Counted from the stretch's first letter, positions 14,244 to 24,795 are shown. The stretch: 32,527 bases of DNA from a virus (IMGVR_UViG_3300045125_000006:1-32527), one strand, 5' to 3'. A program made the numbers and translations. Notes: generated from the letters alone by a model not told the origin.

Positions 14244-14695
14244 TTAGTTCTACCAGCCGAAACCCCATAGACCACAAAAATCGGGCTGTTTTGGAACTTT
14301 CTCGAAGTACCTTAGTTTCCGACCAGTCCGGGTGCTTAATATGGAAATGCTCGTGCAAAGCATAAAGCAAGATATCTATATCCACTTAGAGACACTTCCA
14401 GTTCAATTAAGTTATCGTCAGTGTGAGCCAATCCGTAGGCTCGTTCTTTACCTAACTTCCGGTGGATTACTTTGTGTGGATTCTTTTTTGAGTCATAGAA
14501 GTTAGAATTGTAGATTTCGCAAATACCGATGTGAATAATATACAGACTCATCATTTTGATCTCCTTCAGAATTTGCTTTTCTTCTTCATCGCACATTCCA
14601 GAATCGAACTCTCCGATTGCGTGAATAGCATTGAAAGCTGCACCTATATCTTCGTGCGGAGACTTGAAATCAGGTATCTGCTCATCCACTTCCAT
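14244..14695 (-). CDS. Last gene of the late arm, unknown function
   Basis: About 150 residues. It starts MEVDEQIPDFKSPHEDIGAA, continues CDEEEKQILKEIKMMSLYII, then KVIHRKLGKERAYGLAHTDD. After an indel near 14380 it reads DILLYALHEHFHIKHPDWSE and KTARFLWSMGFRLVELK to a stop at 14244. The H-E-H-F-H run could bind metal, but I cannot name a family. Its ATG overlaps the preceding stop (TGATG). Confidence 0.5.
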
Positions 14696-15068
14696 CAGTA
14701 GTCAGTTTTGATACGAGGGATTCCTTTCTTCCGCTTGAACTCCTGGACTTCTCGTTCTACATTGGCTCGGCTTTCCTTTCGGTATTTATCACAAAGAGGT
14801 TCTAAAATCGTCAATCTCTCCGCTGCTTCCAGCTTGCTTAATAATTCCTGAATCTGCTTCTTTAGAATCGGTGCGTCTTTTGTGTCCCATTGGTTAGTAA
14901 TTGTATTTTTTTTAAATATATTATCGCATCTTGAAGTTCCTCTATGAAATGCTGAATCCACTCGTGAGAGAGTAGGTCATCCCTATCCATAGTTACTCCG
15001 TACTTCATTATTCCTCTCTGCTCTCGCTTACGGAAGTCATCTATAACCTCATCTAATATCTTACTCAT
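14695..15068 (-). CDS. Conserved helical phage protein with a homopolymer frameshift
   Basis: Begins MSKILDEVIDDFRKREQRGI, then KYGVTMDRDDLLSHEWIQHF and IEELQDAIIYLKK. An eight-A run here shifts the frame. The second part reads NTITNQWDTKDAPILKKQIQ, ELLSKLEAAERLTILEPLCD and ends KGIPRIKTDY. I join both as one gene of about 124 residues because the frames meet exactly at the A run; two separate genes remain possible. The first part resembles small phage proteins with an EW-x-x-H-x-x-EEL core. Unknown function. It overlaps neighbours on both sides. Confidence 0.5.
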
Positions 15069-15799
15069 TTGTCGGTTTTTTTCGTGATAGTGATGGCAGG
15101 TCTTACATTGATACTGAATCTTTTAAGACCTGAGGCAGTTGTCTTTCGCTTGTTGATAGTCAGTTCATCGCTACCACATTCCGGACAAGTACCTCTGTCT
15201 TGACCAAAGATAACTCCGTAGTGCGTTTTCTTTTCTATGTGTGTGGATAATTTCTTATGCACCTGCTCTAAAAGAACTACATCCTGTTTACAATACTTGA
15301 CCATATACTCCAGAGCCTTCTTGTCTTTATTCAGGACAATATCCTTCCAAAGATTGAACTCCGTCTTAATCTTACCACCTATGCCTAAGAACTTAGCTAT
15401 GTAATCTAACCGATTTGAATTGAAACGAAACTTAGACCGAGCGATTTTTAGAGTGTCTATTGTAACATATTTAGGAAACATTTGTAACTGATGATAAACG
15501 CACCGAGTACGAATCCAAGCTAAGTCGAATTTATCTCCGTTGTGTCCTACTAACTCATCAGCCTGATTTGCTATCTTGACGAACTCCTGAAGCATCTTCT
15601 TATCGTCTTGCTTGGAATCCCACGTTAGTCCGTAAACTTCCTTCTCATCTTCCCACTTGTAACAGATACAAATGATGGCTCGTTCCTTAATGATATTTGA
15701 ATAATCTATACTTATCTTTCTGCCTACATTCCAAGACATTACTATATTACCGGAAGTTTCAATATCGAAGTACAGTCGCTTTCGTTTCGTTTTAAGCAT
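15065..15799 (-). CDS. 3'-5' exonuclease (RNase H-like, DnaQ/YprB type) with zinc ribbon
   Basis: 244 residues, almost unbroken. Exo I is LYFDIETSG at residue 9 (D-x-E). Exo II is ELVGHNGDKFDLAWIRTRC (N-x-x-x-F/D). Exo III is YMVKYCKQDVVLLEQVHKKL with the last aspartate. The C-terminal part has CPECGSDELTINKRKT. The following residues look wrong in this frame; allowing two compensating indels gives CKTCHHYHEK, which completes a four-cysteine zinc ribbon. There is no polymerase domain. A role in genome processing or repair is inferred. It lies after the lysis genes near the end of the late arm. Confidence 0.75.
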   Translation of the reverse strand: MLKTKRKRLYFDIETSGNIVMSWNVGRKISIDYSNIIKERAIICICYKWEDEKEVYGLTWDSKQDDKKMLQEFVKIANQADELVGHNGDKFDLAWIRTRCVYHQLQMFPKYVTIDTLKIARSKFRFNSNRLDYIAKFLGIGGKIKTEFNLWKDIVLNKDKKALEYMVKYCKQDVVLLEQVHKKLSTHIEKKTHYGVIFGQDRGTCPECGSDELTINKRKTTASGLKRFSINVRPAITITKKTDK

Positions 15800-15802
15800 A
15801 GG

Positions 15803-16269
15803 TTATTTATTGAGTTCAAGTGCATTGAATCGTAATTTCTTCTTTGCCATAACTCATAAAACCATTCGCATAGAAAATATCAATCATTGGCTTATACTCA
15901 GGTTTTGAGAACTGAGAGTTCGCCCAATTAGTTTTTAGACCATTACGAGCAGGGTCAATATCAATAGCGATTCCCCAACTATGCCTACTCCACTTTGAAG
16001 TAGAGCCACGCATCTTCCGGATATTAACGCATCCACCGAATAGGTCAATGCCTAATCTTTGGATTTCATTGAATCCGTAAGTCGAAAGAAGTTGAGTGAA
16101 TACGTTTGTAAAGTCCTGAGCAGCTTTCAATCTATGGCATTGCATTCTGAGTAACTTTCTTAGATACATCCCAAGCAATCCGCATAGGATAAGGAAGATT
16201 GATAATAGTGAAATTGTCTAAATCTCCGGGTTCGCCATACTTGGCAATTATCTGAGCATCGGTAAGCAT
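15803..16269 (-). CDS. Endolysin, M15-family peptidase
   Basis: About 155 residues. From the ATG at 16269: [20 protein letters not shown], then [20 protein letters not shown] and [20 protein letters not shown]. The zinc site is [12 protein letters not shown] (H and D), with [20 protein letters not shown] and GFMSYGK after it. With an indel corrected the end reads DSMH(F)ELNK, giving the last zinc histidine. This is the VanY / L-alanyl-D-glutamate peptidase pattern of phage lysins. It cuts the peptide part of host peptidoglycan. It follows spanin- and holin-like genes, which supports the call. Breaks near 16130 and 15840. Confidence 0.8.
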
Positions 16270-16748
16270 AGTTTCATTATAGGTTTTCGCAGAAGGTATA
16301 AAATAGTAAATAGAATAATCCAAAATAAATACCACCACCGAGCCTTAGCAAGTGCTTTCCATCCTTGCGATTCGGTTTTAAGTTTATCTAATTCTTTTTG
16401 CAGAAGTAATACTCTCGCACCATCCACAACCATCACTTTTAATCGTATCACGAATAGTGATAGTTCGAGTGATAACTTTCTTCGGAAGTTTGACATACTG
16501 AGTATCTTTTTTATTGTTTTTAAGTCAATTAAAGTATCTATCTCGTAAGTGGTATCGTGAACAATCGTAGTATCACTCTGGTAATTATCGTAGTATCGTT
16601 AGCACAATACCCATTAGAAATAACTACCTTCAGCGACTTTATCTAACTTGTGCTTATCCTTCAGGACTTGCTTTACTGGATTACAAGCCAATAAAAGCAG
16701 GAATAGAAAATATCCTAACCATAAAATAGTATAGGTATTATCCTTCAT
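16248..16748 (-). CDS. Spanin-like lipoprotein with C-terminal membrane helix
   Basis: About 165 residues with several indels. N-terminus [20 protein letters not shown] then [18 protein letters not shown]: a signal peptide whose LLAC fits a lipobox. A threonine-rich, aspartate-rich middle includes [19 protein letters not shown], then [13 protein letters not shown]. The region [20 protein letters not shown] is a coiled-coil-like helix, followed by the membrane segment [15 protein letters not shown]. Such proteins occur beside holin and endolysin genes in Bacteroidota phages and are thought to breach the outer membrane; that is an inference. Overlaps the genes on both sides. Confidence 0.6.
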
Positions 16749-16933
16749 CAGTAAAGAAGTTTGATATAAACTTTCCTACGATAGCTACAACCATAACAAC
16801 CGTACCAGCTATCTGGATGACCATTGAGAATTACAATCCCTGCACCGAATGTTCCAGCAGCAGCCAAAGAATCTCCGAGAACTCTTACCCTTTTAGGAGT
16901 AGGTGCGAAGTAATGTTTCCATCCGAATTTCAT
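16738..16933 (-). CDS. Small holin-like membrane protein
   Basis: About 65 residues. It starts MKFGWKHYFAPTPKRVRVLG, then DSLAAAGTFGAGIVILNGHP; with indels near 16790 it ends [11 protein letters not shown]. The basic start and two hydrophobic stretches are holin-like, and KHYFAPTPKR is familiar from Bacteroidota phage lysis regions. Its ATG overlaps the preceding stop, and its stop overlaps the spanin-like start. Confidence 0.55.
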
Positions 16934-17149
16934 TCTCTGTCTTTTTTATTTTGTAATTCAATGGCGATAGTTATTGATGGCTCTCTCAATTTTATCGAGC
17001 TTCTGCATCATATAGTCATCTTCTTTCTCGATAACTTCAACCCTGATTTCTAACTCCTTTAGCTTGAGAGTTATCTTTGCATAAATCGTTATCAGACCAG
17101 CAATAATAGCTATGGCTTGACCTACGAGAAAAACTACCACTTCGTTCAT
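16930..17149 (-). CDS. XhlA-like membrane/coiled-coil protein
   Basis: About 72 residues. MNEVVVFLVGQAIAIIAGLI is one membrane helix, followed by KLKELEIRVEVIEKEDDYMM and QKLDKIERAI, a coiled coil on the other side. With one indel it ends ELQNKKDRE and a stop overlapping the next ATG. The arrangement resembles the hemolysin XhlA group that helps holins, with the helix order reversed. A lysis accessory is the likely role. Confidence 0.5.
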
Positions 17150-17568
17150 TTTTTAGAATCTATCAAGTCAAATAATTGCGGATAGAATTCATCTGTCTCA
17201 ATAGAATCTAAATGCATCCAAAGTCAAAGTCTGCTACCCCAAAGAGTAGAGATATCAATAGTACGTTCAGCGAGTAAGCAGGTCGAAATGCTCCTTATTG
17301 AAAGCCTCAATATCCTGAGCCTCGATAACTAACCCTCCGTCCTGCTCTTTGCCATACTTTGAGAACAACTCTTTTTTAGCATCCTCGTATAGCTTTTACT
17401 CTCGTCTGAAACTACCTTGTTAAGCCTTTGCAGATAGACCTTGTTTTTCAAAGCCATCTTCTGCTTTAAGATTCCGAGAGAGACTACTTCATCTCCGTCT
17501 TTTGTTTGCTTCGTTACTCCGTTCAGTTCGTAGTAGAGATTGATTACTTCGTGCAGTTTGAGTGTCAT
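17146..17568 (-). CDS. Conserved phage protein, unknown function
   Basis: About 140 residues: MTLKLHEVINLYYELNGVTK, then GILKQKMALKNKVYLQRLNK and VVSDESK. With indels it continues DAKKELFSKYGKEQDGGLVI, EAQDIEAFNKEHFDLLTAER, TIDISTLWG and the acidic end ETDEFYPQLFDLIDSKK. It is a family I recall from Bacteroidota phages with no assigned role. Its stop overlaps the XhlA-like ATG. It lies between tail fibre and lysis genes. Confidence 0.5.
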
Positions 17569-17596
17569 ATTAGGTATTTTAAGTAAATAGAAAAAC

Positions 17597-17872
17597 TTAG
17601 ATAATTGTCAGGTTTAACTTTCCTGCTCCCCAAACATACGCAGAATCGTTTGAATCATCCCAATTTTGGTACTCCTGACCATCCATAGTCAAGTTACCGA
17701 CCGCTACTGACATTGTTGATTCGTTACCTTCAGCATCTACTAAAACCTCCAAAAGCTGATAGTAGAAAGTAGCTGAACTTTCCAAGTTGTCATAAACGAT
17801 GTTCAAATCGAATTTACTTGCGGTCTTTACTTGTCCGTTAGACCAAATCTGTACTGGTTGAATTGTTTTCAT
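17597..17872 (-). CDS. Conserved protein after the tail fibre, unknown
   Basis: Unbroken, 91 residues: MKTIQPVQIWSNGQVKTASK, beta-rich middle LNIVYDNLESSATFYYQLLE, and the end AYVWGAGKLNLTII. I recall this family next to tail fibre genes. It may be a virion or fibre-associated protein, but nothing in the sequence proves that. The stop is 29 bases before the next ATG. Confidence 0.6.
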   Translation of the reverse strand: MKTIQPVQIWSNGQVKTASKFDLNIVYDNLESSATFYYQLLEVLVDAEGNESTMSVAVGNLTMDGQEYQNWDDSNDSAYVWGAGKLNLTII

Positions 17873-17890
17873 TTGTTTTTATTTTAAGAG

Positions 17891-20515
17891 TTAAAGTGCT
17901 ACCCAAGCAGTTCCGTTATAGTAGTTAAGTTTATTGTTTGTTGTGTCATATACCATAAGTCCAGAAGCAGGAGTTGCGATTGCAGTCATCTGAGCATTGG
18001 TCATCCTGCATAAAAGTAGCCCCTTCGTTGTGCTTGTCAAGTCCAACAAAGCAGAAGCATTAGGAGAGGTTGTTCCTATAGCTGTACTTCCATTTGTTGG
18101 GTTTAATATAATATTATTGTTTCCTCCATCAATTCTAAAAACAGGTGTTTCAATTGAAAGATATTGTTGATCTGCTATTGTGAAATCATATTCAGCAGAA
18201 CCAAAACTAGAATAAGAATATATCCTAAATTTTTCCGATGATGAATGTAAAAATCTAATAAGTCCACCTGTTCCACCATTAATATCAAAAATTCTATCAC
18301 CAGTACCAGTTCCAATAGTTGTACTTTCTACATATTAATCCAGTTACCTCTTGCACCCTTGCTGTTCCATTTACAATCACAGACTTGTAGCCTGCGTCTG
18401 TGGTTCCTACTCCGATACCGAGATTGCCAGTTGGGAATAAAGCCATTTTGAGAATCTGTGCGAGAACCACCTGTTGATGCATTTACACCACTCGCAAAGA
18501 ACATTCCTGCTTCAGCTATATTTATCCACCCTAACAGTTCCCCCAGCATTTATCCTTGTCCAAGATTGATTTCCAGCATCTGATGGATAAGCATTGTTAC
18601 CAATGAATGTGGCTTGTGATGAAAAATGCTGACCAGAATGTAGCCACATACACCAGTTTGAATAAAAGGACTTGATGAGCCTGTAAATAAAGCCTGTGCA
18701 GTATTTTGAGTTGAATTACTAACCCTTGCTGTTCCATTTACATCCAGCTTGTAGCCTGCGTCTGTGGATGTACCTATAAGTACGTTGCCTGATGTTGTAG
18801 CTAAATATGCAGACCTATCAACTCGCATAAATTGACCTGAAGCCAAACTAAATTCTGCATTTATCCCTGTCCCAAATAGGAAATCTTCCACCACTTGTAA
18901 AAGTTATAGTTACAGCACTATTTTGAATAAACTCTAAACGAGTTTCATTTCCACTATATACATAAAATGTTGCTCTGTTATTTGTTCCGTTAATATCAAA
19001 ACGTGCTGTTCCTGTAACTTGTAATTTATTCCCATTATCTGTTGAACTTCCAATCAAAATATTTCCCAAATCATTTATCCTCATTCTCTCTACCGCAGTA
19101 TTCAAGGATGAACCTGTTGTTCCTGCTGGGAAGTGTAGAAAGTAATAGGACCACCTACACCAGTACCAGTTCCCTGACCACCTTGAAACCTTAACTCCGC
19201 TCCTGCTATGTTTGTTCCTGAACCATCTGTTGCTTCTAAGATACCTGTTGTAGGAGTAGCAGAGGAAACACCATTTAGATATGCTCTTCCTGTGTTGTCA
19301 ATATACAATCTCTGATTCCCTTGTCCATCTGCGAGTATTATTGTATTGGAGAGGGAAGCGGAGAGACCTGTGATTCCTTGACCTATGATAGTGTTATTAG
19401 TTCCCGTAGTTACCCCGATAGAAGCAGAACCCAATACTGTGTTACCACTTCCCGAAGCCCCACCTTTACCTATATTTACTCCATCAAAATAAGCAGTTCC
19501 ACTATCACCATAGAATGAATTAACATAGAACGGACAGCAGTATTTATAGTCGATTGAAACGTAGTTGGTAGTGCCAGAGCCTGATACACACCAATCCCAA
19601 TGCAACGGTGAAACTTAACGCATAGTCAGAGATTCTATATTAGCCGAGAATGTAGTTGCTCCATTTGAACCCTGTGGTAGTTAAAGTGATTGTTCCTTGC
19701 TTATTGTTAAACGTATTCCAATCAGTAGAAGATCAGGAGACCATACTTGCAGAAGTAGAAGTTCGAGCAATCGAAAATGCACCTGTGAGATTATTGTAAC
19801 TGCAAAGGAGCAGAAGCACTCAAAGAAGTCAAAGAAATACCACCAAGACCTGCGAGAGTATAAGTCGGGATATTTAATGTATTAGAAACAAACGTAGCTG
19901 ATCCACTTGAACCTAGTAGTTGTCAGAGTAATAGCTGACTCTGCTTTGCATTAAAAGTACGCCAACTCGACGATAACGCACCACGATTCGTAGCTGAAGC
20001 AGTAGGAAGATTAAACGCATGAGTCTGAAGTAGTGAAACAATCGCAAAATCAGTTCCGCTTGCACCGGTAGCAAAAGTCTGAGCTAGCTGAGTTAATCCA
20101 TTCAAACTAACTAATCCCTGTATCTGTATCAGTTCCATTAACCCAAGCCGTTCCGTTGTATTTAAGAACCTGACCACTCGTAGGAGTTGTAATAGCAACA
20201 TCTCCGAGTTGTGTCAAAGTATAATCTCCCTCCGCAGCTACCACGTTCCCTGTCCTTCCGAATACACTCTTGAACAGGAACGGAGAGAGTTTGATTAACC
20301 CAATTAGTTCCGTTAAAAGTCAATACCTGACCATTGGTAGGAGAACTCAAAGCAATACCACCTAAGTCAGCGAACTGCAAGTTATTACCTACAAACGTAG
20401 TCAGAACATTCAAAGTAGCTTTATAGGAATAACCCGAAGCAGGGTCTCCCACAATCATCAAATCAGTTAAACTCGGAGTTCTCGGACTAAGTTCTGATAT
20501 CTTTTTATTAGGCAT
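17891..20515 (-). CDS. Long tail fibre / receptor-binding protein
   Basis: About 875 residues in many frames. N-terminus MPNKKISELSPRTPSLTDLM then VGDPASGYSYKATLNVLTTF. Next come repeated phrases of fibres: LSSPTNGQVLTFNGTNWVNQ, VFGRTGNVVAAEGDYTLTQL, and TPTSGQVLKYNG. The C-terminal half has three copies of a repeat like GNVLIGTSTDAGYKLDVNGT followed by ARV, at about 19015..19080, 18715..18795 and 18340..18430. The end reads GLMVYDTTNNKLNYYNGTAW and VAL. Glycine-, serine- and threonine-rich composition fits a beta-helical fibre. I see no S74 chaperone end. It would contact the host surface. The ATG at 20515 is preferred over an in-frame TTG at 20530. Confidence 0.8.
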
Positions 20516-20526
20516 TTTTAATTTCT

Positions 20527-20966
20527 TCAATAACTATAAGTAGAAGGAACTTGACATCTGTTCGCTATGTACGGAATATCCAAGTGATATCCGCACGAAC
20601 ACCAGCCAATAAATCAGGAGTATCTTCAGTAAAAAAGTCAGAGTAGCATTCAACCCTTCATCGAATTCAAAATTATTATATCGTCAACTGAGCAATAATA
20701 TCCTGACATACCTCAAGCATATCACTCAGAACTTCAGTCTCGTTAGTTTCTTCGTGAAGCATTCTATCAAAGAAGTAAAGAGAAAAATTCAATACAACAC
20801 TACGTTCCTGAACCTGACCTCCTGTTAAATCAAAATACAAAGAAGGATATTCGTTATCGCTTCCTTTGCTTAGGTAGTCCGGAAAGTCTCCGAAGTACAC
20901 ACTCTTTATCTGCTGATGTGCGTTCGCTAAGTCCTTGATTTGTTGAACCAGATTGTTGAGTGTCAT
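20527..20966 (-). CDS. Neck / tail-completion-like protein
   Basis: About 146 residues. It starts MTLNNLVQQIKDLANAHQQI, then KSVYFGDFPDYLSKGSDNEY and DLTGGQVQERSVVLNFSLYF. After an indel near 20685 it continues DIIAQLDDYNNFEFDEGLNA and ends DIPYIANRCQVPSTYSY. The pattern FDRMLHEETNETEVLSDMLE is one I recall from conserved head-tail connection proteins of Bacteroidota phages. The mixed alpha/beta layout also fits tail terminators. It lies between the connector and fibre genes. Confidence 0.5.
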
Positions 20967-21022
20967 TGTCTTGCTTTTGTAAATAGAGCCGTAGCTTCTT
21001 TTGATTCTTTAATGAATAAGTT

Positions 21023-21617
21023 TTATTTCCCACAGCATCGAGTTATGTTACCTTGATATTTTTTCCTCAAATGATTTCCCTGCACAACAATCATCATCCC
21101 CCAACCAAATAGAAGTAGTATAAGCCTCGTTATCAGGAACGATAACATCGTAACCACTTCCGGGATTGTTGTAAAGAGGAAAGATATTGGTACCTGATTT
21201 CTCCTTCAGATACATTACTAATCTTTGCTTATAGAACTCAGCACGAGATTTATATCTATTCGCTACATCAATCATATCCGAAGCAGAAGGATTCTCTTGA
21301 CCTCCTCTCCGCTCTTACGAATCAATCCTTTATTGTAGAACTGATAAGAAAGTCCCATCGGGAGTTCACTAATCACATAATAAACCAAGCAAGGAGTAAC
21401 GTAAGTATCTAACAAAACAGATTCGTCATTAGTCAAATCCTGATTCTGAATACCATCCTGCAATCTTTCGTAAAGACCTGTTCCCAAAGCTGGAAGAATG
21501 TACATATCCTGAGCAGTCAAAATCTCTGGATTGATTAACTTATCATCCACGTTATTATGAAGTCCGGTTCTGTCCCTTAATGGTTTGTACGGATATAAAA
21601 AGTATATTTCTGCTCAT
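21023..21617 (-). CDS. Head-tail connector protein
   Basis: About 198 residues. From ATG 21617: MSRNILFISVQTIK, then after an indel LHNNVDDKLINPEILTAQDM, YILPALGTGLYERLQDGIQN and LDTYVTPCLVYYVISELPMG. The second half, after a break near 21280, is MIDVANRYKSRAEFYKQRLV, then MYLKEKSGTNIFPLYNNP. The ILTAQDxxILPxLGTGLY block is the usual start of DUF6712-type connector proteins. The C-terminal end has CRCCGK-type cysteines (written ITRCCGK). It overlaps the portal stop region by TAAAATG. It would join the portal to the tail. Confidence 0.65.
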
Positions 21618-21618
21618 T

Positions 21619-23617
21619 TTATTTTTGTTTACGGACTACAACCTTAGAAACCCATTGATGCCTACACGAAGGAGAATTAACTCCACCGCCCATATCTCCA
21701 CCATCCGCCACCTCTGTCGAATACAGAATATCCCAAACGGCGTGAAATTTGTTCAATCTCAGAACGAGACCAGAACCTATCCAAAGCCATTAGTTTAGCA
21801 CAGAATGGGCGAGAAGGATGGGCAGATGTGTTCCTTTCTGAAGTCGGTACGATAGGCTTCCATTCGTACGAATAACGGACTAAAAACGTGGTCTTGACAG
21901 GTTTATCAATAATCTCAGCAAGTGGCTTAGTGAGGCTGGAAATGCCCTTAGAATTGATTTTAAGAACCTCCAACTCTACCAATTTGTTGATTCGCTCCTG
22001 AATGACCGCCAAATCCTCTTTAAGAGCCTTAGCAATATCCTCATTTTGAATACCTTTGTTTTTAGAAATCAAGTCCAAAATCTTCTTATCCAAAGTATCG
22101 TCAATCACTTCATCCCGGAAAGCCATCTCTTCTTGTTCTAAATCTTCACCAAAGACCTGACGAGTAGCCAAAGTTTTGTAGTTATCCACACTTTCTCCGT
22201 ATTCAGAAAAGACCTGAATAACAGCATCCATATCAGAACTAAATTCATCCGAACCTAACCAAGTGGACAGAGCCTCATCGTCAAGTCCATAGGCTTGTTT
22301 AAGCATCTGGGCAGCTTGCTCACGGGTACTTTTACCTTTGTTAAACTCACGAATAATACGCTGGAAGTTCTGCCATTCTCGACCTTTCATTCCCTTCAGA
22401 TGCTCGTTAACCATAGCCTGAGTAGGTTCAGGAGCAGAAGTAATTGCAGAAGGTTGATACTTAGACATATCAACTCCAATCTTCTCCAAATATCCACTCT
22501 TTAGAGCAAACTGAGATATGATATTCTCGCTGAACTCGTAGCTAATAGGTTCTACCGGTTTGATAGTGATATCTGAAGTCGCACCCTTGCTTTGCTAATT
22601 GATTGAAAACTCCCTCTAAGAATTGCTGCTTATCATTTACATACGTATTCTTTAAATACCTCGTATGCATCAACGAATTTGAGAACGAGAACCTAATGCT
22701 CCAGGAGTAGAGATACCGAACAAATCGGGAGAGGTAATCTGATGACCGGCAAAGATATTCTGGCTGAATCATCTCATCTACACGACCAAAATCCTCCTTA
22801 GTCAAATCTGAAGCACCCAAATCCTCTGACGATAGGCTTTGACGAGCAGAATCCTGAACGAAAGAAAGAAATGAACTTCACCATCCGAACCGCTAAATCT
22901 ATCCGTAAACCTACGTTCGATATTCCGCTTCTCATCAGGACTTGGCTCTCCGTTAGTAGGGTAATCAATTTAGAAGCAGAGAATCCCGTCTGTGCGCTCT
23001 CCTTAAAAACGTGCTTAGAAACCTCTACATCGCTTTCGATAAAGTTCAAAGCACCCATATATCCCGGAAGAGAATAAGCATCTAATCCCGGTCTATATTC
23101 TTTAATGTAAAGAATCTGCTTTCCTACTCGGTTCTGAGTATTGGTAGGAAGGAATAACCTTAGGCTCTTTCTTTTCTATCCGACCAATCACTCTTATACC
23201 AAAATTGAGTGTTATCCTTATTAGAACGAATCTTAGTGTAATCAATATGGCAAACCTCAGCCAAAAGTCCACCGACCTTAGACCAGATAACCTCTAAATA
23301 AGCACCAACCGAAAACCTCAATGTCAATGGAAACTTTACGAGTCAAATCAGCCAAACTCTCATAAGGATTAGGCGACTTAATGAAAAAAGTCTCTGCTCT
23401 GAGCATCTACATCCTTACTCAATGCCAACCATTTCCTATGATGTAGTTTACCTTACCTCGCACGATAGCATTATGCTTCGCACTCTTATTGTAAAGTCCC
23501 AAAAGATAATTAGGATAGCCGCTCTTATCTCCGAACTCAATATAACCGACACCTCTTTCTCGGTACTGCAGGCCGCTTCGCCTCAGCGAAACTTAATATC
23601 ACGATGTTGTCCATCAT
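21619..23617 (-). CDS. Portal protein with winged-helix-containing C-terminal extension
   Basis: About 666 residues in many frames. N-terminal half: VGYIEFGDKSGYPNYLLGLY, KHNAIVRGKVNYIIGNGW, RKVSIDIEVFGGAYLEVIWS, YRPGLDAYSLPGYMGALNFI, KHVFKESAQTGFSASKLITL, and EKRNIERRFTDRFSGSDG, a portal-like succession. Next come DYEVFKNTYVN-type and PVEPISYEFSENI blocks. The C-terminal part (22489..21677) is unbroken for 270 residues: LDKKILDLISKNKGIQNEDI then AKALKEDLAVIQERINKLVE looks like a winged helix, and EWKPIVPTSERNTSAHPSRP then FDRGGGWW is a block I know from phage head-assembly proteins. It forms the DNA entry ring. Start chosen at ATG 23617. Confidence 0.7.
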
Positions 23618-23657
23618 AAACTTATGAATGTATTATCAGGGATTGTTTGTAGTGTAG

Positions 23658-24134
23658 TTAGTAGGTTGATACTGCGTGAACGATATTAGCTGCATTATCA
23701 GGATTGTTAGTCAGATATCCACTATATTCTTCGTTGCTAATTAGCAAAGCTTCAGTGTTGTTATTGTTATAATCTTGACTATAAACATTCACCTCCAAAA
23801 GATTACCTAAATTCTTTAACCTCATTATCCCTGTTTCTAAAAAGCGAAGTAGCTAAAGCAGGGTCAGTATTCGTAGTCGAAGTCTGCTCATAGATTTCAT
23901 ACTCCCAATCTCCTTCCGGAGAATCAGCAAAATTAGGAATCTACATCTATATCGAACTTATTGTAACGAGTCTTAAAAGAACTCAAATCCGCAGCATTAA
24001 GAACCACAAAAGCCACCTCCTTGATTCGTTCCCCTGCTCTTAAACCAAAACAAATAGTTCGGACTTGTCAGAGTTTGCTTCTCAGTCAGAGTAAGAATAA
24101 TAGTCGAAGTGCTATTCTTAGTCAAATATATCAT
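23658..24134 (-). CDS. Conserved structural-region protein
   Basis: About 158 residues: MIYLTKNSTSTIILTLTEKQ, TLTSPNYLFWFKSRGTNQ, VVLNAADLSSFKTRYNKFDI, then WEYEIYEQTSTTNTDPALA and the end NPDNAANIVHAVSTY. Four frames are used. A beta-sandwich-like pattern is visible. I recall this family next to capsid and portal genes in Bacteroidota phages, with no proven function. It starts about 30 bases after the hairpin terminator. Confidence 0.5.
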
Positions 24135-24162
24135 ACTACTAAATAGCAAAATCTTTGAATTT

Positions 24163-24194
24163 TCCCAAAAAGAAACCCCCCGCCTAAGCGAGGG
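24163..24194 (-). terminator. Intrinsic terminator after the major tail protein gene
   Basis: On the minus strand CCCTCGC (24194..24188), loop TTAG, GCGGGGG (24183..24177), then GTTTCTTTTTGG. The 7-bp GC stem has one G-T pair and a T tract. Confidence 0.85.
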
Positions 24195-24225
24195 AATCTA
24201 CCTACCTATAACGAGCCACGAAAGC

Positions 24226-24740
24226 TTAGGTTGTCAAACCAGCAATGATACCGCTATTAACCTCAGGAGCGAGTTGTTTTTCACTACCTGTGATAGTCAA
24301 GGTATAACCATTGCGGTCTCCTTTGAGCAGTACCGGTTCCAGCAGTTCCGCCAGTCACATCACATCCCTGAGTTTTACCCAAGAGCCAATATTTATCATT
24401 AGCATCTTGAACAACAACCAACAGAGTGTTCTGAGCGAGAAGCAGAATCTCATTACGAGTATTCGCTTGAGTTTATTAAGAATGATACTCAGTTCTTGAG
24501 CATAGAATACAGTTCCATTTTCTACAGAAGCAGTAATCGTCTCAGTCAGAGAACCTGTGTTCTTAACTAACTCGTATTTGCGGGAATACCTTACCTGAAG
24601 ATTTAGTGATAGCAGAAACGATACCAGAAGCCTCCAGCGATTGCAGTCACGTTTCCGGACTCAATCAACCATACGGCTTTAATACCGCCCAAGCCATCTT
24701 TACAATCCAGAGTGTATCCTTGTGTAAGTGCGCAGGGCAT
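24226..24740 (-). CDS. Probable major tail protein
   Basis: About 171 residues: MPCALTQGYTLDCKDGLGGI, then KAVWLIESGNVTAIAGG, TKSSGKVFRKYELVKNTGSL, TETITASVENGTVFYAQELS, RNEILLLAQNTLLVVVQDAN, WLLGKTQGCDVTGGTAGTG and NSGIIAGLTT. The beta-rich layout, the length and the flanking terminators, which suggest high and separate expression, fit a major tail protein. I recognise the CALTQGYTLDC start from Bacteroidota phages, where the exact role has not been settled. Three indels. Confidence 0.55.
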
Positions 24741-24762
24741 ATTTATTAATTTATTCGAGTTA

Positions 24763-24788
24763 GAAAAAGTGGGGGGTTATTAGCCCCC
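24763..24788 (-). terminator. Intrinsic terminator after the capsid gene
   Basis: Minus strand GGGGG (24788..24784), loop CTAATAAC-like, CCCCC (24776..24772), then ACTTTTT. It lies 8 bases after the capsid stop. Confidence 0.85.
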
Positions 24789-24795
24789 TGATTTA

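Noticed and set aside
14256-14295. Terminator-like pair CAGCC...GGGCTG followed by TTTT near the convergence point
   Set aside because: After frame correction it lies inside the last late gene (14244..14695), the stem has a bulge and the loop is long. The real gap between the arms is only 20 bases.
17891-20515. Diversity-generating retroelement acting on the tail fibre
   Set aside because: No reverse transcriptase and no template-like second copy of the fibre end anywhere in the circle.
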